Below, piece after piece: positions 1-6,288 of a stretch of 12,679 nucleotides of DNA (position 1 is the stretch's first letter; every line of letters begins with the position of its first letter). Source of the DNA: Caryophanales bacterium UBA782 (GTDB lineage: Bacteria > Bacillota_I > Bacilli_A > RFN20 > CAG-826); contig DBJG01000056.1 in NCBI GenBank assembly GCA_002296455.1, forward strand, positions 5,011-17,689. Direction: 5' to 3'. Position numbers and translations under genes: made by a program. The notes under the pieces are model-generated. The model was not told the DNA's origin. It searched no databases and worked only from the letters and a program-made list of their open reading frames with translations.

Positions 1-1
1 G

Positions 2-61
2 CACCATGCCGGCATCCGCCCCGAAGAGCGGAAGATTCTTCTTTGCAAGTGGGACAAGTGA
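2..61 (+). CDS. Possible 3' end of an upstream gene, unrecognised
   Basis: Frame 2 is open from the left edge for 19 codons and ends at TGA 59-61. The peptide begins HHAGIRPEERK and ends LCKWDK. Its codons (GCC, GGC, ATC, CGC, GAA, AAG) resemble those of the neighbouring genes, and it stops just before the putative valS promoter at 73-101, as expected for the tail of a preceding gene. The piece is too short to assign a family. The other two + frames are also open for some distance here, so coding status is uncertain. Confidence 0.35.
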   Translation, partial: HHAGIRPEERKILLCKWDK

Positions 62-72
62 TGGATTTTTGG

Positions 73-101
73 TTGCAAAGCAAAGGAAGGCTCTCTAGAC
101 T
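73..101 (+). promoter_or_regulatory. Putative sigma-A-type promoter for the valS T-box transcript
   Basis: TTGCAA at 73-78 (4 of 6 to TTGACA) lies 17 bp upstream of TAGACT at 96-101 (4 of 6 to TATAAT). This predicts a start near 108, just upstream of the T-box Stem I that I fold from about 126. The position fits the leader well, but both hexamers are only moderate matches. No better pair was seen between 60 and 120. Confidence 0.45.
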
Positions 102-120
102 AAGGTGGTCCGAAGAAAAA

Positions 121-311
121 GAGGGATCCTCGTACCTTCTATAGAGAGCCTTTGGCTGGTGAGAAAAGGCGATGGGAAAGGGTGAGTCGCTTTGGAGGAT
201 AGGCTTCTAAAAGCCCGTTGGTCACGTTACGACCAAAAGCGCTTAGTCATCTAAGAACGAGGGTGGTACCGCGGTTATCCATCGTCCCTTCAAAGGGATT
301 TTTTTATTTTT
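121..311 (+). promoter_or_regulatory. T-box riboswitch (tRNA-Val sensing) upstream of valS
   Basis: The invariant T-box sequence is present: GGGTGGTACCGCGG at 261-274. Upstream, a Stem I can be folded. Its base pairs 126-131 with 195-200. An AGAGA bulge lies at 143-147. The distal hairpin pairs 148-153 with 165-170 and has GGTG in its loop (158-161). The internal loop at about 184-194 contains GTC (186-188), a Val codon and the likely specifier. Two further hairpins follow: 202-206 with 211-215, and 218-223 with 231-236 (Stem III). AGGG 260-263 can pair with CCCT 286-289 to make the antiterminator, which excludes the terminator hairpin. By family knowledge, uncharged tRNA-Val stabilises the antiterminator and allows read-through into valS. 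The T-box identity is firm; the specifier and helix limits are my own fold. Confidence 0.93.
285..305 (+). terminator. T-box-controlled intrinsic terminator upstream of valS
   Basis: TCCCTT (285-290) can pair with AAGGGA (293-298). Effectively this is a five-pair stem with a four-base loop, followed directly by seven T (299-305), one A and five more T. The 5' arm contains CCCT 286-289, the same bases needed for the antiterminator, so the two structures are mutually exclusive. The short stem fits a regulated attenuator. Confidence 0.8.
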
Positions 312-322
312 AGGAGGAATTT

Positions 323-2905
323 ATGCTCGAGAAACGTTACGAACCGGGAAAAGTGGAAGAAGGAAAATACGACAATTGGGTAACAAAAGGATATTTCACC
401 GCGGGTGATTTGTCCAAGAAACCATTTTCCATCGTTATTCCGCCACCCAATGTCACTGGAAAACTTCATTTGGGGCATGTTATGGACACGATTCCTGATG
501 ACATCATTTGCCGTTACAAGAGAATGAAGGGATTCGACGTTTTATGGGTTCCGGGTACTGATCACGCGGGTATTGCGACCCAAGCAAAAGTTGATGCGCT
601 CCTGAATATAGAAGGAAAAAGCCGCTACGACATCGGACGAGAGGCTTTCTTGGAAGAAGCTTGGAAGTGGAAAAAAGAGTATGCTTCTATCATTCATACG
701 CAATGGGCAAAGCTCGGACTATCAGTCGATTATTCGCGAGAACGTTTTACGCTAGATGAAGGACTTAACGAAGCCGTCCGTCATGTTTTTGTGGCTTTAT
801 ATAAAGAAGGGCTCGTTTACCAAGGCGAGAAAATCATCAACTGGGATCCAGTGATGAAAACCGCCCTCAGTAATATCGAAGTCATCTATCAAGACGATCC
901 CGGTGAGTTCTATTATTTCGCCTATGATGTGGTCGGGAGCGATAAAAAACTTGTGATTGCGACAACACGTCCTGAGACGATGTTTGGCGATACCGCTGTT
1001 TTGGTCAATCCTAGTGACGAACGTTATAAGGATTTCGTTGGAAAACAATGCGTGAATCCTGCAAATGGTGACATCCTTCCGATTATGGCGGATGAATATG
1101 TCGATAAAAGTTTTGGCACAGGCGTGATGAAATGCACTCCTGCTCACGACCCGAACGATTTTGCTTTGGGTAAGAAATACGGCTTTGCATTTATCAAGGT
1201 GCTTGACGAAGAAGCCAAAATGAATGAAAAAGCGGGCAAATATAAGGGGATGGACCGTTACGAATGTCGCAAAACACTTGTCGAAGATATCCGTAAGAGT
1301 GGACATTTGGTCAAAATCGAAAAGATGATGCACAATGTCGGCCATAGCGAAAGAAGTGGCGCTGTTGTTGAGCCGATGCTTAGCAAACAGTGGTTTGTGA
1401 AAATGAAGCCGCTTGCCTCCCGTATTCTCCAAGAGCAAAAAGGGAAAAACAAAGTTAATTTCATTCCAAAACGTTTTGAAAAAGTTCTGACGCGTTGGAT
1501 GGAAAATGTCGATGATTGGTGCATTTCTCGTCAACTTTGGTGGGGTCATAGAATCCCAGCTTACTATAATAAAAAGACGGGTGAAGTCATCGTGAGTGAG
1601 ACTGCGCCGAAAGATCTGGAGAATTACCATCAAGACGAAGATGTTTTAGACACCTGGTTCAGCAGCGGCTTATGGCCCTTTGCCACACTTGGTTGGCCAA
1701 ATGTTGATTCCAGTGACTATCAGCGCTATTTCCCAACCGACGTTCTTGTTACAGGCTATGATATTATCTTCTTTTGGGTCAGTCGTATGATGTTCCAATC
1801 CTTCCATTTTACGGATAAAGCTCCCTTCAAAGAAGTCGTCATTCATGGTCTTATCCGCGATGAGCAAGGAAGAAAGATGTCTAAATCTTTAGGGAACGGT
1901 ATCGATCCGCTGGATGTTATTGCGAAATACGGCGTTGATGCATTGCGTTATTTTATTTCTACCAATAGTACGCCTGGGCTTGATATGCGCTATAGCGATA
2001 GTAAAGTCGTCGCCGCGAGCAATTACCTCAACAAAATTTGGAATAGTTGCCGCTATGTCGAAATGGTGACGGGGGAGAATTTCGAACCGAAAGAGATTTG
2101 TAAGAAAGAACTATCCGTCCTTGACGCATCGATTCTTGACCGCCTAGAAAGAACCATTAAACAAGTGACCGCGAAGATGGAGAAATACCAGTTCGGCCAA
2201 GCCTCCACAATTCTTTATAATTTTGTCTATGACGATTTCTGCTCCTCTTATTTAGAAATGAGCAAAGTCGCGCTTCAAAATGGCGGAGAAGAAGCGGAAG
2301 TCACCAAAAACGTCCTCTTCAAGGTCATGAAGGAAATTATCCTTATGATTAGTCCTTATGCGCCATTTGTAAGCGAGGAGATGTATTTGTCACTTCCAAA
2401 ACACCTTGAGAGTATTTGTCTTGAAACTTATCCTCTTTATGACCGCTCCTTATTGAACAAGAAGGCGAGCGAAAAAGTAGCAGTTCTCGACGGCATGATC
2501 CGCGATATCCGCAATTACAAGAGTTCAAACGGCATCGCACCGAATAAAGCGGTCCGTTTGGTGATATCGCCGTCCGAGCCGTTCAAAGGGGCTGGCGCTT
2601 TATTAAAGCGTTTCTCTTTTGCGAGTAATATCACGATTTCTTCCACTCCTTTGGAAGGCAATCCTTTCTTCTATGACGGTTATACTTTGCTTGTTGAGGA
2701 GGATATCGACAAAGAGGCACTTAAGGCGAAACTTCTTGTCGAAAAAGAGCGACTCTCCTCCGAAATCTCCCGTGGGGAGAAAATGCTTTCCAACCCTGGC
2801 TTTATGAAAAAAGCACCTGCTGAGAAAGTGAAAGCGGAGGAAGATAAGCTCGCGAAGAATCGTTCTTTGTTTGATAACGTTGTGCAAAAGTTACAAACAT
2901 TGTAA
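323..2905 (+). CDS. valS: Valyl-tRNA synthetase
   Basis: The class Ia synthetase charges tRNA-Val with valine in the cytoplasm and edits misactivated threonine. The 860-residue product is near the usual size. The ATP-binding signature HLGH is at residues 49-52, preceded by PPPNVTGKL, and KMSKS is at 518-522 within GRKMSKSLGN. The CP1 editing domain is marked by TTRPETMFGDTAV (about 214-226) and GTGVMKCTPAHDPNDF. DTWFSSGLWPFATLGWP is typical of ValS. An anticodon-binding region follows, and the last about 65 residues are a charged coiled coil, the C-terminal tRNA arm of ValS. The ATG has a strong AGGAGG (312-317) directly after the T-box terminator. Expression is expected to depend on tRNA-Val charging. 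No intrinsic terminator is obvious after the stop. Confidence 0.98.
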   Translation: MLEKRYEPGKVEEGKYDNWVTKGYFTAGDLSKKPFSIVIPPPNVTGKLHLGHVMDTIPDDIICRYKRMKGFDVLWVPGTDHAGIATQAKVDALLNIEGKSRYDIGREAFLEEAWKWKKEYASIIHTQWAKLGLSVDYSRERFTLDEGLNEAVRHVFVALYKEGLVYQGEKIINWDPVMKTALSNIEVIYQDDPGEFYYFAYDVVGSDKKLVIATTRPETMFGDTAVLVNPSDERYKDFVGKQCVNPANGDILPIMADEYVDKSFGTGVMKCTPAHDPNDFALGKKYGFAFIKVLDEEAKMNEKAGKYKGMDRYECRKTLVEDIRKSGHLVKIEKMMHNVGHSERSGAVVEPMLSKQWFVKMKPLASRILQEQKGKNKVNFIPKRFEKVLTRWMENVDDWCISRQLWWGHRIPAYYNKKTGEVIVSETAPKDLENYHQDEDVLDTWFSSGLWPFATLGWPNVDSSDYQRYFPTDVLVTGYDIIFFWVSRMMFQSFHFTDKAPFKEVVIHGLIRDEQGRKMSKSLGNGIDPLDVIAKYGVDALRYFISTNSTPGLDMRYSDSKVVAASNYLNKIWNSCRYVEMVTGENFEPKEICKKELSVLDASILDRLERTIKQVTAKMEKYQFGQASTILYNFVYDDFCSSYLEMSKVALQNGGEEAEVTKNVLFKVMKEIILMISPYAPFVSEEMYLSLPKHLESICLETYPLYDRSLLNKKASEKVAVLDGMIRDIRNYKSSNGIAPNKAVRLVISPSEPFKGAGALLKRFSFASNITISSTPLEGNPFFYDGYTLLVEEDIDKEALKAKLLVEKERLSSEISRGEKMLSNPGFMKKAPAEKVKAEEDKLAKNRSLFDNVVQKLQTL

Positions 2906-2921
2906 AGATTTTGACCTATTT

Positions 2922-2951
2922 TTGCAAAAAGCCTTCTTTTGCTCCTATAGA
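2922..2951 (+). promoter_or_regulatory. Weak candidate promoter before the 60-residue gene
   Basis: TTGCAA at 2922-2927 and TATAGA at 2946-2951 are separated by 18 bp, each 4 of 6 to consensus. The -35 is identical to that proposed for valS. Transcription would start near 2958, leaving a very short 5' UTR that begins at the ribosome binding site. Read-through from valS is an equally good explanation for expression. Confidence 0.3.
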
Positions 2952-2974
2952 TGAGTGAAAGGAGGTTTTCTTTT

Positions 2975-3157
2975 ATGAAGGGAAAACCATTATCGATGGC
3001 AAGCAAAGCGGAAATCGTCCCAGGCGAAGCCATCACCCTCACAACAGTTTTGGCAATTATGTCAATCGCCATCGTCGCTGTCGTCGTTTATCGCTTGTTC
3101 ATGAGCAAAAAAGGGTCGTTAAAAATGCCGGGTGGTTGGGGCTTTACCTGGAATTAA
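2975..3157 (+). CDS. Small single-span membrane protein, 60 residues, unknown function
   Basis: I do not recognise a family with certainty. The ATG at 2975 is chosen over 2951 because AAGGAGG (2959-2965) sits nine bases before it, while the earlier start would bury that site in the coding region. The product has a basic N-terminus, a polar stretch SKAEIVPGEA (10-19), one hydrophobic segment at about 20-39, then basic residues (R40, K45, K46, K50). It ends in a Gly/Trp-rich tail, PGGWGFTWN. No Cys is present and no double-Gly leader site is obvious. Its TAA (3155-3157) overlaps the radC ATG by one base and radC lacks its own clear ribosome binding site, so radC is probably translated by coupling. 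It could be a small membrane regulator, a bacteriocin-like peptide or a holin-like protein; none of these is demonstrated. Confidence 0.75.
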   Translation: MKGKPLSMASKAEIVPGEAITLTTVLAIMSIAIVAVVVYRLFMSKKGSLKMPGGWGFTWN

Positions 3158-3849
3158 TGAAGATAAAAGAATTATCCATCCATCAAAGACCACGGGAAAA
3201 AGCACGTGCTTTCGGTTTAGAAAAGTTAAGTGATGAAGACCTCCTCGCTCTTTTCATTCAGAAAGGAGTAAAAGGGGTAAATGCACTTGAAATCGCTCAT
3301 TCTTTGCTCTCGACCTTTCGAGGTTTCTCTGGCATTTTCCAAAGCGGAGTCTCTTCTTTGTCCCTTTTCCCAGGGATTGGGGGAACGAAAGCCATTGAGC
3401 TTTTAGCGCTTGGGGAAATCGCAAAAAGAGCGGCAAAAGAAGCGTTGCCTTCAATCTCAAAACCAAGCGCCGCTACGTTATGGAATACGTACGCGCCATC
3501 TTTAGGAAACATGGGGAAAGAGTCACTACTTTTGCTGCTTTACGGGAAAAGAGGCGACTATCAAGGAGAAAGGCTTCTTTCACTTGGCACGGAAGATTCC
3601 TTGCTTGTTTCGCATAAGCTGATTCTTCGCGAGCTTCTTCAGACAAACGCGTATTCTTTTTGCCTTCTACACAATCACCCAAGCGGTGATCCGCTTCCGA
3701 GTAAAGGGGAGATTACGGATACACTTCATCTGAAACAAGAAGCGGAAGAGCTTTCGCTTTTCTTGCTTGATCACATTATCATATGTAAGAATCGTTATTT
3801 CTCCTTCGCTTCCCATGATTTGCTGTCTCAAGAGAGGTCGTGTCGTTAA
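3157..3849 (+). CDS. radC: RadC/YsxA-family JAB1/MPN+ protein
   Basis: The product belongs to the RadC family, historically linked to DNA repair but of unsettled function, with an MPN+/JAMM metalloprotease-like fold. The start at 3157 gives 230 residues, the usual length, beginning MKIKELSIHQRPREKA, which matches the family's RPREK opening. An upstream in-frame ATG at 3136 would add seven unlikely residues. A helix-hairpin-helix-like segment (LSLFPGIGGTKAIELL) follows the N-terminal part. The metal-binding motif HNHPSGDPLPSKGE is at residues 172-185. The two His are present, but the Asp that usually follows SxxD is Glu (E185), a conservative change of a metal ligand. It overlaps the 60-residue gene by one base and has no strong ribosome binding site. 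RadC is common near core operons in Firmicutes. Confidence 0.95.
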   Translation: MKIKELSIHQRPREKARAFGLEKLSDEDLLALFIQKGVKGVNALEIAHSLLSTFRGFSGIFQSGVSSLSLFPGIGGTKAIELLALGEIAKRAAKEALPSISKPSAATLWNTYAPSLGNMGKESLLLLLYGKRGDYQGERLLSLGTEDSLLVSHKLILRELLQTNAYSFCLLHNHPSGDPLPSKGEITDTLHLKQEAEELSLFLLDHIIICKNRYFSFASHDLLSQERSCR

Positions 3850-3921
3850 ATGATTTCTCGTGGCTATCATTTTTCCTAGATAAGCGGATAATATGAGATA
3901 CAAATAGAGAAGAGATAACTT

Positions 3922-4320
3922 ATGAAATCGACCACAAAAATCATGTACACAATTGGGCTCATATTGAATGCTGTTACAGCCCTTATTCTCTTATTTTTTG
4001 TTGTGATGTTTGGTACTTTGATGAATAACCAAGTTTTTTTGGAAGAACTTGTGAGAACAGATACTTCTGGAGTGATCTCTTCAATAGAAATCGCTTCTTC
4101 TGTCATGCTCCTAGATCTTGTTCTTTTCATTGTTGTTTTTGCCGTTAAGTTAATCACGATTGTTATTGGCATATTGGGAATCAAACTGACAAACAAAGAT
4201 ACGTCGAAACAAAGCGCTTTCCATATCGTTGCGATTGTTTCTGGCGCGCTCACTTTTGAACTCTTTTACATTCTTGGCGGTGCATTTGGGCTCCAAGGGG
4301 TTAGCAAGAAAGCACAATGA
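3922..4320 (+). CDS. Small membrane protein, DUF4064-like, unknown function
   Basis: This 132-residue protein is strongly hydrophobic. One span lies at about 8-33, a long hydrophobic stretch at about 58-89 probably makes two spans, and a last span is at about 100-124, ending in basic KKAQ. The pattern of short spans with IVIGILGIKL followed by a charged turn (TNKDTSK) and a Gly-rich final helix (YILGGAFGLQG) resembles the four-span DUF4064 group of Gram-positive bacteria; this is a pattern judgement. The ribosome binding site is weak (AGAGAAGAGA upstream). GATAAT at 3887-3892 could be a -10 box but I find no convincing -35. Its codons look more T-rich than those of its neighbours, which may reflect membrane composition. 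It stands between radC and the L21 leader and has no obvious functional link to either. Confidence 0.85.
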   Translation: MKSTTKIMYTIGLILNAVTALILLFFVVMFGTLMNNQVFLEELVRTDTSGVISSIEIASSVMLLDLVLFIVVFAVKLITIVIGILGIKLTNKDTSKQSAFHIVAIVSGALTFELFYILGGAFGLQGVSKKAQ

Positions 4321-4378
4321 TTTTTTCCTTGGAAAGAGAAGCGTTTTCGTTCCTCTAGTCGATTTCGCAACGTTTTGC

Positions 4379-4407
4379 TTGCGTTAGTTAGAATAACTAA
4401 GTATATT
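4379..4407 (+). promoter_or_regulatory. Putative rplU operon promoter with a palindrome in its spacer
   Basis: TATATT at 4402-4407 (5 of 6 to TATAAT) lies 17 bp after TTGCGT at 4379-4384 (TTG retained). The predicted start near 4414 coincides with the first helix of the rplU leader. The spacer is filled by a perfect inverted repeat, TTAGTTAgaaTAACTAA (4384-4400). The -35 is weak, so the assignment rests mainly on the -10 box and on position. Confidence 0.45.
4384..4400. repeat. Perfect 7-bp inverted repeat inside the rplU promoter
   Basis: TTAGTTA (4384-4390) and TAACTAA (4394-4400) are exact inverted copies around GAA. No T-tract follows, so it is not an intrinsic terminator. Its place between the putative -35 and -10 is where a repressor operator would be expected; operator function is inference. 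Confidence 0.6.
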
Positions 4408-4414
4408 AACTATC

Positions 4415-4500
4415 GTTGTTGCCCTTCTTTTGGGCTACAACCGCATTGAAACGGCAATTGAAAGTCATGAAAGTGCGCCGTAATAGCGAGTAATTAGCCA
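4415..4500 (+). promoter_or_regulatory. Structured rplU 5' leader, probable ribosomal L21 leader
   Basis: Two conserved-looking structures can be folded in the 100 bases before rplU. The first pairs GTTG 4415-4418 with CAAC 4438-4441 and, across a 2x2 internal loop, GCCC 4421-4424 with GGGC 4432-4435. The second pairs CGC 4442-4444 with GCG 4486-4488 and encloses ACGGC 4451-4455 paired with GCCGT 4477-4481. CGCA 4442-4445 could instead pair with TGCG 4474-4477, giving an alternative fold. An L21 leader family, thought to let L21 regulate its own operon, is known upstream of rplU in low-GC Gram-positives. The context and position match, but I could not run a covariance search. Confidence 0.65.
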
Positions 4501-4514
4501 TAGGAGGAAGAAGC

Positions 4515-4823
4515 ATGTACGCCATTGTTGAAACTGGTGGAAAGCAAGTCAAAGTTGCTGTTGGTGACAAAATCTACGTCGAAAAACTCGATGCAGAAGC
4601 TGGCAAAGAGGTAACTTTAGACAAGGTTCTCTTCGTCGGCGGCGAGAAAACGGTCGTTGGTAGCCCATATGTTAAAGGCGCTAGCGTCGTTGCCAAAGTC
4701 GAAAAGCACGGCCTTTCCAAAAAGATCACCATTTACAAGTACAAGAGCAAGGCCAACGAACGTAAGACCATCGGTCATCGTCAACCTTACACTTGCTTAG
4801 TGGTCAAAACCATTAACGCCTAA
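4515..4823 (+). CDS. rplU: Large-subunit ribosomal protein bL21
   Basis: bL21 binds 23S rRNA in the 50S subunit. The 102-residue product is the standard length and begins [11 protein letters not shown] with [12 protein letters not shown], the family's N-terminal signature. It ends with the basic rRNA-binding region [20 protein letters not shown] followed by RQPYT. A strong AGGAGG (4502-4507) precedes the ATG by seven bases. It is the first gene of rplU-prp-rpmA, and its TAA shares one base with the prp ATG. The leader upstream suggests autoregulation. Confidence 0.98.
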   Translation: MYAIVETGGKQVKVAVGDKIYVEKLDAEAGKEVTLDKVLFVGGEKTVVGSPYVKGASVVAKVEKHGLSKKITIYKYKSKANERKTIGHRQPYTCLVVKTINA

Positions 4824-5140
4824 TGATTAAGATTCAAGTTACCTATAAAAATAATCAATTCGAAAGCTTAGCCGCGAAAGGGCATGCCGAGTTTGCTCCG
4901 GAAGGAAAAGACATCGTATGCGCTGCGGTGAGCGCTATCATCGAAGGCGGGGTGCAATCCCTAACTGATGGAGATGGAGCGTATCGCTTAAGAATAAATA
5001 AAGGGGATCTTGAATTAACGAGGCTCGCTCCAAAAATGAGTGAGCATGATGAGATTGTATTAGAAACAATTCTCGTCCAACTAGAAAGTGTCGCATGTGT
5101 ATCAAACGATTACGTGCAGCTAGAAAGGAAGCAAAAATGA
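4823..5140 (+). CDS. prp: Ribosomal-processing cysteine protease Prp (YsxB family)
   Basis: Prp is the cysteine protease that removes the N-terminal extension of L27 in Firmicutes and relatives, a step needed for ribosome function. The 105-residue product carries the family signature [20 protein letters not shown] (20-39), with the catalytic His at 21 and Cys at 33. The gene lies between rplU and rpmA, the canonical arrangement. Its ATG overlaps the rplU TAA by one base and there is no ribosome binding site of its own, so translation is probably coupled to L21. Its TGA overlaps the rpmA ATG (ATGA, 5137-5140). The matching substrate site is present in the downstream L27. Confidence 0.95.
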   Translation: MIKIQVTYKNNQFESLAAKGHAEFAPEGKDIVCAAVSAIIEGGVQSLTDGDGAYRLRINKGDLELTRLAPKMSEHDEIVLETILVQLESVACVSNDYVQLERKQK

Positions 5141-5427
5141 AATTTGTTATCGATTTACAGCTCTTCGCTTCCAAGAAGGGCGTCTCGAGCACCAAAAACG
5201 GCCGTGATAGCGCCGGCCGCAGATTAGGGGCCAAAGTCGGTGATGGCCAAAAAGTCCTTGCTGGTAACATTCTTTACCGTCAACGCGGAACGAGAATCAA
5301 AGCTGGCGAAGGGGCAGGGCTAGGCGGAGATGACACCATCTTTGCTCGCATCGACGGCATTGTGAAATTCGAACGCGTTGGCAAAACGGGGAAAAAGATT
5401 TCCGTTTACGCCGCCGAAGCGAAATAA
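5137..5427 (+). CDS. rpmA: Large-subunit ribosomal protein bL27 with cleavable N-terminal extension
   Basis: bL27 reaches toward the peptidyl-transferase centre with its N-terminus. The ATG at 5137 is chosen because AGAAAGGA lies just upstream and because it gives the expected 96-residue protein; an earlier in-frame ATG at 5095 would add 14 residues inside prp. The product starts [10 protein letters not shown], then [17 protein letters not shown]. The first ten residues match the Prp-cleaved extension of Firmicutes, and cleavage after F10 would expose ASKKG, the mature N-terminus seen in other bacteria. One segment is unusual: where L27 generally has FHPG, this protein has IKAG (54-57). It ends the L21-Prp-L27 unit just before a strong terminator. 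Confidence 0.97.
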   Translation: MKFVIDLQLFASKKGVSSTKNGRDSAGRRLGAKVGDGQKVLAGNILYRQRGTRIKAGEGAGLGGDDTIFARIDGIVKFERVGKTGKKISVYAAEAK

Positions 5428-5439
5428 TCACGTAGAATT

Positions 5440-5466
5440 GCGGCCCTGCAAAAAGGGCCGCTTTTT
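5440..5466 (+). terminator. Strong intrinsic terminator after rpmA
   Basis: GCGGCCCT (5440-5447) pairs perfectly with AGGGCCGC (5454-5461) around the loop GCAAAA, and five T follow (5462-5466). This GC-rich 8-bp stem with a T-tract ends the rplU-prp-rpmA transcript and separates it from the glycosyltransferase gene. Confidence 0.93.
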
Positions 5467-5522
5467 GTTCATTTATCATCGTCAAAAAAAGAAATTCGTG
5501 TCAGGAAGGTCATCGTCGCAAT

Positions 5523-6287
5523 ATGAAGTTATCCATTATTTTGCCTGTCCGTAATCAAACGGAGAAATTACTCAGAAATCTCAAAGAGAAAATCATTCCT
5601 TTTTATGATAAAGAAGGCATTGTTTACGATATTCTTGTTGAAAGTGACGGTTCAAACGAAGAAGAAGAGAAAAAATTGGACGAGGGCCTAAAGGAATTGC
5701 CTCTTCAAGTGAAACACATCCCGTTTGAAGATCGGCGTGGGAAAGGATATGCCGTCAAGCGCGCGATTCTGTTTTCTGATGCTGATTATGTCTTGTTCAT
5801 GGACGCGGATTTATCTACGGATTTGTCCGCTTATGATGAAATCAAAAAGTGTCTTGGAAAATATGATGCATTTATCGGAAGCCGCGATGCGAAAGGATCT
5901 CATATTTTAGAGAAACAAACGTTTGTCCGCCGCCTTACCCATTGGGGGAGCAAAACGCTTATCAAACACAAGTTCCACCTTCGTGGTATTACCGATACCC
6001 AATGCGGGTACAAAATGTTTCGCTCTGACGTTGCAAAATTGATGGCAAAGCATCAAATTATCGATGGCTTTGCGTTTGATGTTGAATACGTTTATTTCCT
6101 TTCCTTGAATGGCTTTTCCATTAAAGAAATTCCCGTAACTTGGAAGAATGATGCGGATAGTAGCGTTTCGCCGCTTCAAGCATCGATTCGCTTTTATAAA
6201 GCCCTTCGACTCATCAAGAAAAATAAAAAGAATTACTTATTGAGCAAAGAAGAGCGCGATTCGCTTCATAAAAAGGGGGCAAAATGA
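5523..6287 (+). CDS. Family-2 glycosyltransferase, polyprenyl-/dolichyl-phosphate sugar transferase-like
   Basis: This 254-residue enzyme has a GT-A fold and should transfer a sugar from a nucleotide donor, probably to a membrane lipid phosphate. It starts MKLSIILPVRNQ, typical of GT2. The metal-binding DxD is D94-A95-D96 in LFMDADLSTD. DTQCGYKMF (158-166) and FAFDVEYVYF (183-192), with IPVTW after them, are characteristic of the Alg5/DPM-like branch. No C-terminal membrane segments are present and the tail is very basic, so it may attach peripherally to the membrane. The ribosome binding site AGGAAGG (5503-5509) is slightly far from the ATG. The stop lies one base before obgE, so it probably shares a transcript with obgE. 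Donor and acceptor cannot be read from the sequence. Confidence 0.85.
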   Translation: MKLSIILPVRNQTEKLLRNLKEKIIPFYDKEGIVYDILVESDGSNEEEEKKLDEGLKELPLQVKHIPFEDRRGKGYAVKRAILFSDADYVLFMDADLSTDLSAYDEIKKCLGKYDAFIGSRDAKGSHILEKQTFVRRLTHWGSKTLIKHKFHLRGITDTQCGYKMFRSDVAKLMAKHQIIDGFAFDVEYVYFLSLNGFSIKEIPVTWKNDADSSVSPLQASIRFYKALRLIKKNKKNYLLSKEERDSLHKKGAK

Positions 6288-6288
6288 T

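Noticed and set aside
797..1633. 278-codon open frame on the minus strand opposite valS
   Set aside because: It lies wholly antisense to the well-supported valS, has no recognisable domain and no promoter or ribosome binding site was evident; it is a shadow frame.
2924..2942. GCAAAA/TTTTGC hairpin after valS as a terminator
   Set aside because: The six-pair stem is AT-rich and no T-tract follows it.
2951..2974. Earlier in-frame start for the 60-residue protein
   Set aside because: The earlier start would place the AAGGAGG site inside the coding region and has no ribosome binding site of its own.
2680..3072. 130-codon minus-strand frame across the end of valS and the small gene
   Set aside because: Its Ser/Ala-rich translation mirrors the Lys/Glu-rich coiled coil of ValS, and it contradicts the supported + strand genes.
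4331..4355. Imperfect hairpin (GAGAAGCG-TTTT-CGTTCCTC) after the 132-residue gene as a terminator
   Set aside because: It contains a mismatch and a wobble and no T-tract follows on the + strand; the T-run at 4321-4326 comes before it.
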